Shown one piece after another: positions 17,072 through 27,599 of a DNA stretch of 64,000 nucleotides. Numbering within the stretch: position 1 is the first letter of the stretch; each line of letters begins with the position of its first letter. The position numbers were made by a program, and so were the translations under genes. The stretch is from an uncultured Clostridium sp. (lineage in GTDB: Bacteria > Bacillota > Clostridia > TANB77 > CAG-508), in contig CAKNJR010000003.1 in assembly GCA_930986425.1 (NCBI GenBank), forward strand, positions 1 to 64,000, given 5' to 3'. Below the pieces are notes generated by a model. The model did not search any database, was not told the DNA's origin, and saw nothing but the letters and a program-made list of their open reading frames with translations.

Positions 17072-18814
17072 ATGGTAAACCTAAAAATAGATGATAAAAA
17101 AGTATGTGTACCAGAAGGAACAACAATATTAGAAGCGGCAAGACAAGCTGGAATTGATATACCTACACTATGCTTCTTAAAAGACATAAATGAGGTCGGA
17201 GATTGTAGAATGTGTATCGTAGAAGTTGAAGGAAGAAGAGGCTTTGCAACTTCATGTATTCAAACAGTTGAAGAAGGTATGGTAGTTCACACACATACAC
17301 AAAATGTACTAGAGGCAAGACACGTTATACTAGATTTAATAATTTCAAACCATGCAAAAGATTGTTTAACTTGTACACGTTCAGGAAATTGTGAATTGCA
17401 AGATTTAGCAATAAAGTTTAATGTACTAGATAATGAATTTACTGGAGAAAAGTCAGTACATAAAATAGATGATAAATCTCCATCAATAGTAAGAGATTTC
17501 AATAAATGTATCTTATGTAGAAGATGTGTTGCAACTTGTAAAAATGTTCAAAAAATTGGTGCTATTGATTGCATAAATAGAGGTTTTGATTCATGTATTT
17601 CAACTACTTATGACCATAGTTTGTATGATGTAGATTGTACATTTTGCGGTCAATGTATTGAATCTTGCCCAACAGGAGCACTTCATGAAAAAGAAAATAT
17701 AAATGATGTATGGGCTAAGTTAAAAGACCCAGACACTTATGTAGTTGTACAAACAGCCCCATCAATCAGAGTTGCCCTTGGCGAAGAATTTGGAATGGAA
17801 ATTGGAACAAATGTTACTGGAAAAATGATTTCAGCATTAAAGAGCTTAGGATTTGATAAAGTATTTGATACAAATACAGGTGCAGATTTTACAATAATGG
17901 AAGAAGCAACAGAACTTGTAAAAAGATTAAGAAATAATGATAATCTACCTATGACAACATCTTGTTGCCCAGCTTGGGTAAAATATACAGAAATGTTTTA
18001 CCCTGAAAATATTCCTCATTTATCTAGCTGTAAATCACCTCATCAAATGTTAGGTGCAATAATAAAATCATATTTTGCAGAGAAAAATCATATAGACCCT
18101 AGCAAAATATATGTTGTATCTGTAATGCCATGTATTGCTAAAAAATATGAAAGAAAACGTGAAGAAATGAAGGTAAATGGACTATATGATGTAGATGCAG
18201 TAATTACAACTAGAGAACTCGCAAGAATGATAAAACAAGCCAACATAGATTTTAATATGCTTGAAGATGATGTTTTTGATAATCCAATGGGAGAAGCAAC
18301 CGGAGCTGGAGCTATATTTGGAACAACAGGTGGGGTTATGGAAGCAGCCTTAAGAGCAGCTTATGAACTTATGACTGGCGAAGAACTTAAGAAAGTAGAA
18401 TTTGAACAAGTTAGAGGAGAAAAAGGAATTAAAAAGGCAACAGTTCAAATCGGAGATAAAGAGGTCAGAGTCGCAGTTGCACATGGTCTTGGAAATGCTA
18501 AGAAAATAATGGAAGAAATTAAGAGCGGAAAAGCAGATTTCCAATTTGCAGAAATAATGGCTTGCCCAGGAGGATGTATAATGGGTGGAGGCCAACCAAT
18601 AAAGAACTCAAAAATAAGAGCATCTGTTGATGTAAGAAGCAAAAGGGCAGCAGCTATGTATAGCATAGATGAAAGAAGTACTATAAGAAAATCTCAAGAC
18701 AATCCAATTCTAAAAGCTATATATAAAGAATATATTGGTCAACCGGGTGAACACAGAGCACATGAACTTTTACATACACATTATGAGAAGAAGGAAAAGT
18801 ATAATATATTTTAA
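17072..18814 (+). CDS. hydA: [FeFe]-hydrogenase catalytic subunit, group A (NADH/ferredoxin-linked)
   Basis: A 580-aa catalytic subunit. The N-terminal plant-type [2Fe-2S] domain (CFLKDINEVGDCRMC) is followed by the His/Cys cluster region (CTRSGNCELQ) and two [4Fe-4S] clusters (CILCRRCVATCKNV, CTFCGQCIESCPTG). The H-cluster motifs are intact: TTSCCPAW near 297, MPCIAKK near 352 and MACPGGCIMGGGQP near 496. It reduces protons to H2, disposing of electrons from fermentation. ATG 12 nt after hydB with AGGAGGA. The [FeFe] maturases HydEFG are not in the window. Confidence 0.96.
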   Translation: MVNLKIDDKKVCVPEGTTILEAARQAGIDIPTLCFLKDINEVGDCRMCIVEVEGRRGFATSCIQTVEEGMVVHTHTQNVLEARHVILDLIISNHAKDCLTCTRSGNCELQDLAIKFNVLDNEFTGEKSVHKIDDKSPSIVRDFNKCILCRRCVATCKNVQKIGAIDCINRGFDSCISTTYDHSLYDVDCTFCGQCIESCPTGALHEKENINDVWAKLKDPDTYVVVQTAPSIRVALGEEFGMEIGTNVTGKMISALKSLGFDKVFDTNTGADFTIMEEATELVKRLRNNDNLPMTTSCCPAWVKYTEMFYPENIPHLSSCKSPHQMLGAIIKSYFAEKNHIDPSKIYVVSVMPCIAKKYERKREEMKVNGLYDVDAVITTRELARMIKQANIDFNMLEDDVFDNPMGEATGAGAIFGTTGGVMEAALRAAYELMTGEELKKVEFEQVRGEKGIKKATVQIGDKEVRVAVAHGLGNAKKIMEEIKSGKADFQFAEIMACPGGCIMGGGQPIKNSKIRASVDVRSKRAAAMYSIDERSTIRKSQDNPILKAIYKEYIGQPGEHRAHELLHTHYEKKEKYNIF

Positions 18815-18905
18815 TTTTCAAGTTATTAGGTTTTATGCAACTTGATAACACTAAAATTATTTTTAAATGATAAAATTTTCAGTATAAGGTATTGCAAAAC
18901 CATGC

Positions 18906-18934
18906 TTGACAAATACCTCGAGCCGATGTAAAAT
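18906..18934 (+). promoter_or_regulatory. glyS promoter
   Basis: TTGACA (18906-18911), 17 nt, TAAAAT (18929-18934), just upstream of the T-box leader. Confidence 0.65.
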
Positions 18935-18944
18935 ATAATTGCGT

Positions 18945-19145
18945 TGAAAGAGAAAAAATGTAAAAAATGTTTATAGAGAATAAGCGATGGTGGAATGCTT
19001 ATAACAAATATACATGGGGAGCTCTGGAGCAAATTAAATAGTAATTAAGGTGGACTATTTTAAGTCAATTAGGGTGGAACCGCGTAAGCATATTAGCTTT
19101 CGTCCCTAACTATTATGTAGTTAGGTGCGAAGGCTATTTTTGTAT
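18945..19145 (+). ncRNA. T-box riboswitch, glycine-specific, before glyS
   Basis: The T-box sequence AGGGTGGAACCGCG is at 19071-19084. Downstream is the terminator stem AGC-TTCG...CTAACTA / TAGTTAG...CGAA-GCT (19095-19135) followed by ATTTTTGT. Stem I is built around ATAAGC/GCTTAT with the conserved GATGGT loop. The specifier position on its 3' side reads GGGGAG, which gives GGG or GGA, both Gly codons. Uncharged tRNA-Gly would stabilise the antiterminator and switch on glyS. Confidence 0.93.
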
Positions 19146-19246
19146 TTTATAGACATTTTCAGCAATAATCAACAAATGCATTGCATATAATAATTAAATT
19201 CCTAACTACAATTTAAAGCCAAAAGGCAAGAAAGGGAGGAATTTTT

Positions 19247-20629
19247 ATGGTAAAAGACATGGAAACAATAGTTAACTTATGCAAATCAAGAGGATATATA
19301 TATCCTGGTTCAGAAATTTATGGAGGTTTAGCAAATACTTGGGATTACGGTCCTTTAGGCGTTGAACTAAAAAACAATGTAAAAAAACTTTGGAGAAAGA
19401 AATTTATACAAGAAAAGAAAGACATAGTAGGATTAGATGCAGCTATTCTTATGAATCCTGAAACATGGGTAGCATCAGGACACGTATCTGGATTTTCAGA
19501 CCCACTAATTGATTGTAAAGAATGTAAAACTAGACATAGAGCAGATAAACTAATTGAAGAATGGGCTCATGAAAATAAACAAGATTTAATTGCAGATGGT
19601 TGGACAGATGAGCAAATGGTAAAATTTATACAGGATAATAAAATACCTTGCCCAAACTGTGGAAAAACAAATTTTACAAGCATTCGTAAATTTAATTTAA
19701 TGTTTAAAACATTCCAAGGTGTTACTGAAGATAGTACAGCGACAGTATATTTAAGACCAGAAACTGCTCAAGGTATATTCGTAGATTTTAAGAATGTTTT
19801 AAGAACTACAAGAAAGAAAATGCCAATGGGTATTGCACAAATAGGTAAAGCATTTAGAAATGAAATAACACCAGGAAACTTCACATTTAGAACTCGTGAA
19901 TTTGAACAAATGGAGTTAGAATTTTTCTGCAAACCAGGAACAGATTTAGATTGGTTTAAATACTGGAAAGAATTCTGCGAAAATTGGTTATTAAGCTTAG
20001 GTATAAAAAAGGAAAATATTAGGCTTAGAGACCATTCAAAAGAAGAACTTGTATTTTATAGTAAAGCTACAACAGATATAGAATTCAATTTCCCATTTGG
20101 CTGGGGCGAATTATGGGGTATAGCAGATAGAACAGATTATGATTTAACACAACATATGAATCATTCAAAACAAGATTTAAGCTACCTAGACCCAGAAACA
20201 AATGAAAGATATGTTCCATACGTAATAGAACCATCACTTGGTGCAGATAGAGTAACTTTAGCATTCTTATGCAATGCATATGATGTAGAAGATTTAGGAG
20301 AAGGAGATTCAAGAGTTGTTCTTCATTTACATCCAGCTTTAGCTCCTTACAAAGTAGCAATTTTACCTTTATCTAAAAAATTAGGAGATAAAGCAAATGA
20401 AATATTTGACAAATTATCTAAGAGCTTTAGTTGTGATTATGATGAAGCAGGTTCAATTGGTAAAAGATATAGAAGAGAAGACGAAATTGGTACACCATAC
20501 TGCTTAACAGTTGACTTTGATACTTTAGAAGATAATCAAGTTACAATAAGGGATAGAGATACAATGGAGCAAGTTAGAATTCCAATTGATGAAGTTGAAA
20601 ATTATATAAATGAAAAAATCAAATTTTAA
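19247..20629 (+). CDS. glyS: Glycyl-tRNA synthetase, dimeric alpha2 type
   Basis: Class II synthetase charging tRNA-Gly. Typical segments are [20 protein letters not shown] near the N-terminus, [15 protein letters not shown] (motif 2 region), [21 protein letters not shown] and the motif 3 region [15 protein letters not shown] zinc-type Cys pair insert ([21 protein letters not shown]) is present. The anticodon-binding domain ends the 460-aa protein. Controlled by the T-box immediately upstream. ATG has a strong AAGGGAGGAA site. Confidence 0.97.
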   Translation: MVKDMETIVNLCKSRGYIYPGSEIYGGLANTWDYGPLGVELKNNVKKLWRKKFIQEKKDIVGLDAAILMNPETWVASGHVSGFSDPLIDCKECKTRHRADKLIEEWAHENKQDLIADGWTDEQMVKFIQDNKIPCPNCGKTNFTSIRKFNLMFKTFQGVTEDSTATVYLRPETAQGIFVDFKNVLRTTRKKMPMGIAQIGKAFRNEITPGNFTFRTREFEQMELEFFCKPGTDLDWFKYWKEFCENWLLSLGIKKENIRLRDHSKEELVFYSKATTDIEFNFPFGWGELWGIADRTDYDLTQHMNHSKQDLSYLDPETNERYVPYVIEPSLGADRVTLAFLCNAYDVEDLGEGDSRVVLHLHPALAPYKVAILPLSKKLGDKANEIFDKLSKSFSCDYDEAGSIGKRYRREDEIGTPYCLTVDFDTLEDNQVTIRDRDTMEQVRIPIDEVENYINEKIKF

Positions 20630-20674
20630 TATTTTATAAATTATATAAAAAAGTAATTAAAGGAGGAAACTCAT

Positions 20675-21634
20675 TTGAATGAAATAGAAAACATTTTGGG
20701 TAAGGAAAATGTTAAATATAATGAACCAATGAGTAAGCACACAAGTTTTAGAGTAGGAGGAAATGCCGACACATTTTTGACGGTTGATAGCGAAGACAAA
20801 CTTATAAAAGTAATTAACTTAATAGAAGAAAATTCTAAACAAGATAAGAGCAATAAAGACGGTATAAAAGGAAACATAACAGTTGAAGGAACTAGCTCAA
20901 AAGAAAAAATTACTGTTGTAGGAAATGGAAGCAATCTCTTAGTTAAAGATGGAGGAATTAGAGGTATAGTTATAAAATATACCTCTAAAGATTATAAAAT
21001 AGATGGAGAAATTGTAACAGTATCATCAGGAATAACAAATGCAAGGCTAGCCAACATTTTATTAGAAAATGAACTGGCTGGATTTGAATTTGCAGCTGGA
21101 ATTCCAGGAACCATAGGCGGAGCTATTTATATGAATGCCGGTGCTTATGGAAGTGAGATGAAAGATATTGTTATAGAAACTAGATATCTAGATTTAGAAA
21201 CTGGAAAAATAAAAACAATTCAAAATAGTGAACATAATTTTGAATATAGAAAAAGTATTTTTCAAAAATTAAATTGCATTATTTTAGAAACAACATTAAA
21301 ACTTACTAAAGGAAACAAAGAAGAAATAAAAGCGAAGATGCAAGAATATTCTACTAAAAGAAGAGAAAGTCAACCTTTAGAAATGCCTAGTGCTGGAAGT
21401 ACATTTAAAAGAGGAAATGATTTTATAACTGCAAAACTTATTGACGAATCCGGATTAAAAGGGTATAGTATAGGTGGGGCACAAGTGTCTACAAAACACG
21501 CAGGATTTATAGTAAACAAAGGAAATGCAACTGCAAAAGATATAATAGACTTAATAAATTATGTTAAAGAAAAAGTTTATGAAAAATTCGGAAAAACAAT
21601 AGAGGAAGAAGTAAAAATTATAGGTGAGGATTAA
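20675..21634 (+). CDS. murB: UDP-N-acetylenolpyruvoylglucosamine reductase
   Basis: FAD-dependent enzyme that reduces enolpyruvyl-UDP-GlcNAc to UDP-MurNAc for peptidoglycan. FAD-binding GNGSNLLVKDGG and AGIPGTIGGAIYMNAGAYG are clear, and the catalytic Ser lies in PSAGSTFKRG. The C-terminal segment AGFIVNKGNATAKDIIDL ends the substrate domain. About 25 residues of Lys/Asp/Gly/Ser-rich sequence are inserted in the FAD domain (about 50-75), absent from typical MurB. Start is TTG at 20675 after AGGAGGAAAC; the overlapping ATG runs into a stop. Confidence 0.94.
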   Translation: MNEIENILGKENVKYNEPMSKHTSFRVGGNADTFLTVDSEDKLIKVINLIEENSKQDKSNKDGIKGNITVEGTSSKEKITVVGNGSNLLVKDGGIRGIVIKYTSKDYKIDGEIVTVSSGITNARLANILLENELAGFEFAAGIPGTIGGAIYMNAGAYGSEMKDIVIETRYLDLETGKIKTIQNSEHNFEYRKSIFQKLNCIILETTLKLTKGNKEEIKAKMQEYSTKRRESQPLEMPSAGSTFKRGNDFITAKLIDESGLKGYSIGGAQVSTKHAGFIVNKGNATAKDIIDLINYVKEKVYEKFGKTIEEEVKIIGED

Positions 21635-21677
21635 AGTTAAGATGTAAAGCTATATAAAAAGGCAGAAAGGAATAATT

Positions 21678-23195
21678 ATGGGATTTTTTAAATGGTTTAC
21701 TTCGAAAGCCAAAATGAAAAGGTGGATGTTTTTAATTTTAATAGGTGTTGTACTTGTAGGATATGGAATATCTAATGTATTGTACTTCGACACATTAGGA
21801 TTTGTTGAAATATTAAAGATAGTTTTACCATTTATTGCGGGATTTACTGCAATAATAGTAGGTTTTGTATTCATGCAAAAAAGAACATTGGAGTTATTAA
21901 TTGAAGAAAGTGATACAAGAAAAGAAACACAAAATATTAACAAACTTATTTTTAATAAAAAAGTATATAACCAAGGACCTAAAATAGTAGTAATTGGTGG
22001 AGGAAGCGGACTTAACACAGTTCTTAAAGGACTAAAAAATTATACAGATAATATTACAGCAGTAGTTACAGTTTCAGACTATGGAAAAACACCAACTGAT
22101 TCAAGAAAAGCTTTGCAAGTATTGCCACTAAATGATATAAAAGAAAGTTTAGTTGCTTTATCATATAATGAAAAAGAAATGGAAGCTTTGCTAGATACAG
22201 AATTTACAAGTGGACAACTTAAGAATCTTACTTTTGGAGATATATACTTCTTAGCAATGAATAATGTTCATAAAAACTTTACTAAATCAATTGAAAGCTC
22301 AAAAGAAGTATTAAATATAACAGGAAAAGTACTTCCTGTTACTCTTGAAGAAATAAAAATTTGTGCTGAATTAGATGATGGTACAGTCATTGAAAATAGA
22401 GATAAAATACCAGAGTACGTTAGTGAAACATCAGCAAAAATTAATAGAATATTCATTAGACCAACAAATTGTAGCCCAGCACCAGGCGTAATAGATGCAA
22501 TAAAAGAAGCGGATGCAATTGTAATTGGACCAGGAAGCCTTTATACAAATGTTATACCTAATTTACTTGTTAAAGGAATAGCTAAAGCTATTAGAGAAAG
22601 CAATGCAATAAAAATCTATGTAAGCAATATAATGACTGAATTAGGACAAACTGATGAATATACACTTTCAGACCATATTAGAACAATAAATGAATATGTA
22701 GGAAATAAAATAATAGATTATTGTATATATGATACTGGAGAAATAATACCTGAATTTATTAAAAAATATAATCTTAAAGGTTCAGATGTTGTACTTCCAG
22801 ATATTCAAAAAGCAAAAGACTTAGGAGTAAGGCTTGTACAGAGAAACTTATCTAAAGTAGAAGGTGACTCTATAAGACATGACTCTGATGTAATAGCATC
22901 TACAATAATACAATTAATTTGTGATGAATTAAAATTCGAAGATATGCAAAATGATAGCCAATACATGTTCTTGAATTCAAGACTAAAAGAAACTAAGCGA
23001 GAAATGAAAAAAAGGAAAAAGAAAGAAAAGAAATTTCAAGAATCAGGCAGAAAACCATTTGAAAGAAGAGATAGCTCAACAAAAAGTAAATTTAATACAA
23101 AATATAAAGATAGAATTGACTCAATAAAAGAAAGCGATAAAAAAATAAAAGTAAGAAGAAAAATGCAAGAAGTTAACGACAGAAGAAAAAAGTAG
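21678..23195 (+). CDS. yvcK: YvcK/CofD-like protein with N-terminal membrane domain
   Basis: Gluconeogenesis factor family, which in Bacillus binds UDP-GlcNAc and influences cell-wall synthesis and PBP placement. The core begins VVIGGGSGLNTVLKGLKNY at about residue 97 and continues with AVVTVSDYGKTPTDSRKALQ and DAIVIGPGSLYTNVIPNLLV. Before the core are two membrane helices (about 15-32 and 44-66). The last ~70 residues are very basic. Length 505 aa. It follows murB as in many Clostridia, but rapZ is missing between them and whiA is 18 kb away. Confidence 0.92.
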   Translation: MGFFKWFTSKAKMKRWMFLILIGVVLVGYGISNVLYFDTLGFVEILKIVLPFIAGFTAIIVGFVFMQKRTLELLIEESDTRKETQNINKLIFNKKVYNQGPKIVVIGGGSGLNTVLKGLKNYTDNITAVVTVSDYGKTPTDSRKALQVLPLNDIKESLVALSYNEKEMEALLDTEFTSGQLKNLTFGDIYFLAMNNVHKNFTKSIESSKEVLNITGKVLPVTLEEIKICAELDDGTVIENRDKIPEYVSETSAKINRIFIRPTNCSPAPGVIDAIKEADAIVIGPGSLYTNVIPNLLVKGIAKAIRESNAIKIYVSNIMTELGQTDEYTLSDHIRTINEYVGNKIIDYCIYDTGEIIPEFIKKYNLKGSDVVLPDIQKAKDLGVRLVQRNLSKVEGDSIRHDSDVIASTIIQLICDELKFEDMQNDSQYMFLNSRLKETKREMKKRKKKEKKFQESGRKPFERRDSSTKSKFNTKYKDRIDSIKESDKKIKVRRKMQEVNDRRKK

Positions 23196-23207
23196 GAGGA
23201 AAAACAA

Positions 23208-25229
23208 ATGAAAGAATGGGTTATAACTAATGGAATTGGTGGCTTTGCTGCTTCAACAGATTTAGGAATAAATACAAGAAGATATCATGGATTATTAATA
23301 GCAGCCACAAACCCACCAGGACTTAGAAAATTAATATTATCTAAAGTTGATGAAAGTATTGAATTAAATGGTAAGAAATACGATTTATTTTCAAATGCTT
23401 CTCAAGGAGTAATTACAGAAGGGTATAAATATATTCAAAAATTTGAAAAAACAATTATACCAATATACACTTATAAAGTAAAAAATGTAATTATAGAAAA
23501 ATCTATATGTATGCTTTATGGAAAAAATACTGTTGCCATTGTATATAGAGTAATCAATCAAAGAGCAAAAGCAAAATTATTATTAACTCCTATTGTGAAC
23601 TTTAGAGATTTTCATAGTGAAACTCATGACTTGAAATTTAGATATACACAAAAAATAAATAGAGACAAGGTACAAATTGATTTTGGTACTGAAAAAGGAA
23701 AAATTAATTTGTATGTTGAAGGTGCAAAATATAGAGAATATATAGATAATATATTTTATTCAATGTACTATGAAAGAGAAGCTTTAAGAGGATTTGATGC
23801 AGAAGAAAACCACGCTGTACCAGGTACATTTGAAGTAGAAATAAAACCAAATGAAGATAAAGAAATAGTATTTTTCTGCTCATTAGATGGAGAATATGGC
23901 AATAGCTTGGAAGAATTACAAAGATTAAGTGGTACAAAAATAATAGAAAATGAGAAAAAAAGAATAAATGAGCAAATAAAAAAATCAGAATTAATAAATT
24001 TCAAAAAATTACCTAAGGAAGAAGAAGAAAAGCAAAGCTATATAGATTTAGTAAATACATACATGGTTGCATCAGATAATTTTATAGTATATAGACCAAG
24101 TATGGGACTTCATACAATAATAGCAGGCTATCCTTGGTTCTTGGATTGGGGAAGAGATACATTAATTGCATTTGAAGGATTACTATTAATTTCGAAAAAA
24201 TTTGATATAGCTGAAGAAGTAATGTTGACTTTTGCAAAATCAGTAAAACAAGGAATTGTACCAAATGGATTTGATGAATATGATAATCATCCTTTATATA
24301 ATAGTGCAGATGCATCACTTCTATTATTTGAAGTGGTACAAAAATATTTAGATTATACAGGAAACTACGATTGGGTTAAGGAAAATCTATATGGAACTTT
24401 AACAAAAATAATAGACAGTTACATTAATGGAACAAATATAGATGGAAATAACATAAGATTTGATGATAAAATGTTTTTAATTTCAGCAGGAACAATGGAT
24501 ACGCAAAACACATGGATGGATGCAAAAGTTAATGGAAAGCCTGTTACTCCTAGAAATGGAAAAGCAGTAGAATTGAATGCTATGTGGTATAATGCTTTGA
24601 AAACCATGCAGAACTTAGCAAACCATTATATAAAACCAGTAAAATATTATGAATATGGTATGCTTGCAAAAAATTGCCAGAAATCATTTGTGAAAAGATT
24701 TTATAATCCATATAAAAAATGCTTATATGATGTTTTAGGTGATGATAAAATAAGACCAAATCAAATCTTTGCTATAAGTTTAACTTATCCGATTCTTGAT
24801 TGTAGTAAAGACATGGCAAAAGAAGTTTTTGTTACAGTAACTCAAAAATTACTTAATAAATACGGTTTGCAAACATTAGCATCAGGAGAAGAAGGATTTT
24901 CAGCTGTATATAAAGGCTCACCAGAAGAAAGAGATAGCGTATATCATCAAGGAATCACTTGGCCATGGCTTTTAGGTCCATATTATAATGCACTAAAAAA
25001 TTTAATAAAAGCAGAAAAAGATGAAAATCGTAAAAATAAATTAATAAATACTCTAACTCAATTTAGACTAAATACAGCAAATACATTTACAAATGAAATT
25101 ACAAAAGGAAACACAATAGGAAGTATTTGTGAGATATATGATTCTACTGAACCTTCAAGTGGAAAAGGAGCATTTGCCCAAGCTTGGAGTGTTGCAGAAG
25201 TATTTAGAATAATGTTAGATAAAGATTAA
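23208..25229 (+). CDS. Glycogen debranching enzyme (amylo-alpha-1,6-glucosidase type)
   Basis: A 673-aa protein of the bacterial/archaeal GDE family. The N-terminal domain starts WVITNGIGGFAASTDLGINTRR, and the C-terminal (alpha/alpha)6 glucosidase domain contains AGYPWFLDWGRDTLIAFEGLL and SAGTMDTQNTWMDAKVNG. It removes alpha-1,6 branches of glycogen. It cooperates with the alpha-glucan phosphorylase encoded at 50065, giving a minimal glycogen-degrading pair, although the genes are 25 kb apart. ATG follows AGGAGGAAAAACA, 12 nt after yvcK. Confidence 0.92.
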   Translation: MKEWVITNGIGGFAASTDLGINTRRYHGLLIAATNPPGLRKLILSKVDESIELNGKKYDLFSNASQGVITEGYKYIQKFEKTIIPIYTYKVKNVIIEKSICMLYGKNTVAIVYRVINQRAKAKLLLTPIVNFRDFHSETHDLKFRYTQKINRDKVQIDFGTEKGKINLYVEGAKYREYIDNIFYSMYYEREALRGFDAEENHAVPGTFEVEIKPNEDKEIVFFCSLDGEYGNSLEELQRLSGTKIIENEKKRINEQIKKSELINFKKLPKEEEEKQSYIDLVNTYMVASDNFIVYRPSMGLHTIIAGYPWFLDWGRDTLIAFEGLLLISKKFDIAEEVMLTFAKSVKQGIVPNGFDEYDNHPLYNSADASLLLFEVVQKYLDYTGNYDWVKENLYGTLTKIIDSYINGTNIDGNNIRFDDKMFLISAGTMDTQNTWMDAKVNGKPVTPRNGKAVELNAMWYNALKTMQNLANHYIKPVKYYEYGMLAKNCQKSFVKRFYNPYKKCLYDVLGDDKIRPNQIFAISLTYPILDCSKDMAKEVFVTVTQKLLNKYGLQTLASGEEGFSAVYKGSPEERDSVYHQGITWPWLLGPYYNALKNLIKAEKDENRKNKLINTLTQFRLNTANTFTNEITKGNTIGSICEIYDSTEPSSGKGAFAQAWSVAEVFRIMLDKD

Positions 25230-25249
25230 TAAGATAAAAGGAAGTACCA

Positions 25250-25735
25250 ATGAGAATTTTAGGAATTGACCCAGGATTTGCAATAACTGGATATAGCATA
25301 ATTGAATATGTAGGAAATCATTTTACATTAGTAACCTCAGGAGCTATACTTACAAAAGCAGGAGAATCATTTCCAGACAGGCTTGTAAAAATATATGATG
25401 ATTTACAAAATATTATAGATACATATAAACCAGAAGTTATGTCAATTGAAGAGTTGTTTTTTAATACTAATACAACAACAGCAATTAATGTAGCACAAGC
25501 AAGAGGCATTGTATTAGTTGTGGCAAGAAAAAATAATGTGCCAATTTATGAATATACACCACTTCAAATAAAACAAGCTGTAACTGGATATGGTAGAGCA
25601 GATAAACTACAAGTTCAAAAAATGGTAAAATCAATATTAAAAGTAGATAAACTACCAAAACTAGATGATACAACAGATAGTATGGCAGCAGCAATATGCT
25701 ATGCCCATTCAAACAAATTTTCAAAATGCTTATAA
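25250..25735 (+). CDS. ruvC: Holliday junction endonuclease RuvC
   Basis: Resolves Holliday junctions with RuvAB. Acidic active-site residues lie in ILGIDPGFAITGY, SIEELFFN and DTTDSMAAAICYAHSN. Length 161 aa is normal. The usual downstream ruvA-ruvB are absent here; holA follows instead. ATG is preceded by AAAGGAAGTACCA. Cytosolic. Confidence 0.95.
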   Translation: MRILGIDPGFAITGYSIIEYVGNHFTLVTSGAILTKAGESFPDRLVKIYDDLQNIIDTYKPEVMSIEELFFNTNTTTAINVAQARGIVLVVARKNNVPIYEYTPLQIKQAVTGYGRADKLQVQKMVKSILKVDKLPKLDDTTDSMAAAICYAHSNKFSKCL

Positions 25736-25824
25736 TTTGCCTAAGGTAACTTTATATTATTAAAGCATATATAGAAGCAAACTAAGTAGATTTAATTCAA
25801 GCGATTTAAATTAAAGGAGAAAAA

Positions 25825-26763
25825 ATGATTTATTTATTATATGGGGAAGATGAATATCTAAGAAATGAATATTTAAAGAAAATAAAAAAATCATTTGGAA
25901 TTCTGCAACTAGGAATAAATTACGTTCAAATTGATGAAAACAATGTAAATCAAATAATATCAGATATAGAAACACCAGCATTTGGATTTGAAACAAAACT
26001 AATTTTAGCAAAAGATACAGGCTTATTTAAAAAGAAAAATGCGTTTTCTGATACACTTGCAGAATATTTAAAAAATAATAAAGCAGAAGGTGTTGAATTA
26101 GTATTTGTAGAAAATGAGGCAGAGAAAAATTCTTTATACAATACAATTCAAAAAATTGGTGAAGTAAAAGAATTTAAAGAACAAAAACTACCTCAATTGA
26201 TAACAAAAGTAAAATCAATTGCCAATGCATATAATGTAAATATAAAAGAAAATGTTGCACAATACTTTATTGAATGTGTCGGAACAAATATGAGCGACAT
26301 TATAAATGAAATAAGAAAATTAATTGAATACGCTGGAAATGGCGGAGAAATAAAAAAAGAAGATATTGATGAATTAAGCATAAAAAAATCAGAGAGCATA
26401 ATTTTTGACTTAACAGATAATTTAGGAAAGAAAAATATAGAAAAGGCGATAGAAGTTTTGCATAATTTAATCTACGCAAAAGAGCCAATTCAAAGAATAC
26501 TAATTATGCTATATAATCATTTCAAAAAATTATATATAATAAAACTAGCTAGCAAAGAAAATAAAAATATACAAGAAAGCTTAAAACTTAAACCAAACCA
26601 AACATTTCTTGTAAATAAATATAGTATGCAAGCTAAATATTTTAGTGAGGGGGAATTGCGAAGTTTAATTGAAGAACTAATAAAAATAGATAGTTCTTCT
26701 AAATCTGGAGGACTAGATATTAATATAGGACTAGAAAGCGTACTTTGCAGATATTGTTCATGA
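25825..26763 (+). CDS. holA: DNA polymerase III delta subunit
   Basis: Clamp-loader subunit that opens the beta ring. The 312-aa sequence begins MIYLLYGEDEYLRNEYLKKI, typical of HolA, with the degenerate AAA+ fold and a C-terminal collar domain (KEPIQRILIMLYNHFKKLYIIK). ATG follows AAAGGAGAAAAA. The stop codon overlaps the ATG of the next gene by four bases (ATGA), indicating translational coupling. Confidence 0.93.
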   Translation: MIYLLYGEDEYLRNEYLKKIKKSFGILQLGINYVQIDENNVNQIISDIETPAFGFETKLILAKDTGLFKKKNAFSDTLAEYLKNNKAEGVELVFVENEAEKNSLYNTIQKIGEVKEFKEQKLPQLITKVKSIANAYNVNIKENVAQYFIECVGTNMSDIINEIRKLIEYAGNGGEIKKEDIDELSIKKSESIIFDLTDNLGKKNIEKAIEVLHNLIYAKEPIQRILIMLYNHFKKLYIIKLASKENKNIQESLKLKPNQTFLVNKYSMQAKYFSEGELRSLIEELIKIDSSSKSGGLDINIGLESVLCRYCS

Positions 26764-27440
26764 AAGCATTAGTAGATAAAAGAATTAGAGAAGAAGAATT
26801 TAATTACTTGCTTGAAAAGTTAAAACTAGACATTATACTTATAGAGCCATCAAAACAGGTTTATCCGGAAATATCAGCACATAGTGATATTTTTTATGCC
26901 AAAATAGATAATCAAATATATTGTAGTCCAAATGCAAAATATATTGAAACAAATTTCATAATTGGAAAAGAACCAGTTAAGTATAAATATCCAGAAGACG
27001 TGAAATATAATGTTTGTCAAATTGGTAAATATGTAATAGGAAGTAAATATGTAGATGAAAAGCTTAAAGATAAAGTAAATGTTTTAGTAAATCAGGGATA
27101 TACAAAATGTAATATAGCAGTCACAGGAGAAAATTCTTGTATAACATCAGATGTAGGGATATATGAAAAACTAAAAGATTTAGGAATGGATGTTTTATTA
27201 CTTCAAACAGACAACATAGCTCTTCTTGATGAAAATAATGAAATTTCAGAAATGCACGGTTTCATTGGCGGAGCAAGTGCTTTAATAGGTGACACATTTG
27301 TGCTATTTGGAGATATAGAATATTTAAGCAAAGAAAACAGAGAGAATTTACTTGAACATATAGAAAAACATAATTTGAAATTCAAAGATTTCAAATATTT
27401 AAAAATAGTAGATTATGGTGGAATCATAACTTATGAATAA
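26760..27440 (+). CDS. GME-fold (arginine deiminase-like) protein, DUF6873 type
   Basis: A 226-aa protein resembling the DUF6873 GME-fold group. Segments HSDIFYAKIDNQIYCSPNAKY, TGENSCITSDVGIYEKL, MHGFIGGASALIGDTFVLFGD and VDYGGII recall the pentein fold of deiminases and dimethylargininases. Whether it is catalytic cannot be told. The ATG at 26760 overlaps the holA stop; an upstream TTG at 26745 lies inside holA and is less likely. It ends at a strong terminator, closing the holA unit. Function unknown. Confidence 0.75.
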   Translation: MKALVDKRIREEEFNYLLEKLKLDIILIEPSKQVYPEISAHSDIFYAKIDNQIYCSPNAKYIETNFIIGKEPVKYKYPEDVKYNVCQIGKYVIGSKYVDEKLKDKVNVLVNQGYTKCNIAVTGENSCITSDVGIYEKLKDLGMDVLLLQTDNIALLDENNEISEMHGFIGGASALIGDTFVLFGDIEYLSKENRENLLEHIEKHNLKFKDFKYLKIVDYGGIITYE

Positions 27441-27465
27441 ATTATTTAAAATAATAATGAATAAA

Positions 27466-27506
27466 TAATACCTAACTTTAACATAATAAAGTTGGGTATT
27501 ATTTTA
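27466..27506 (+). terminator. Terminator after the holA unit
   Basis: AATACCTAACTTTA / TAAAGTTGGGTATT stem with a six-base loop, followed by ATTTTATTT. Confidence 0.85.
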
Positions 27507-27599
27507 TTTGAGACTAAATTATTATAAAGATGAAATACTGGGCAAAATTAAATAAGATAAATTAATACCGATAAATTTTGTTATAAAAAGAGGTATAGA

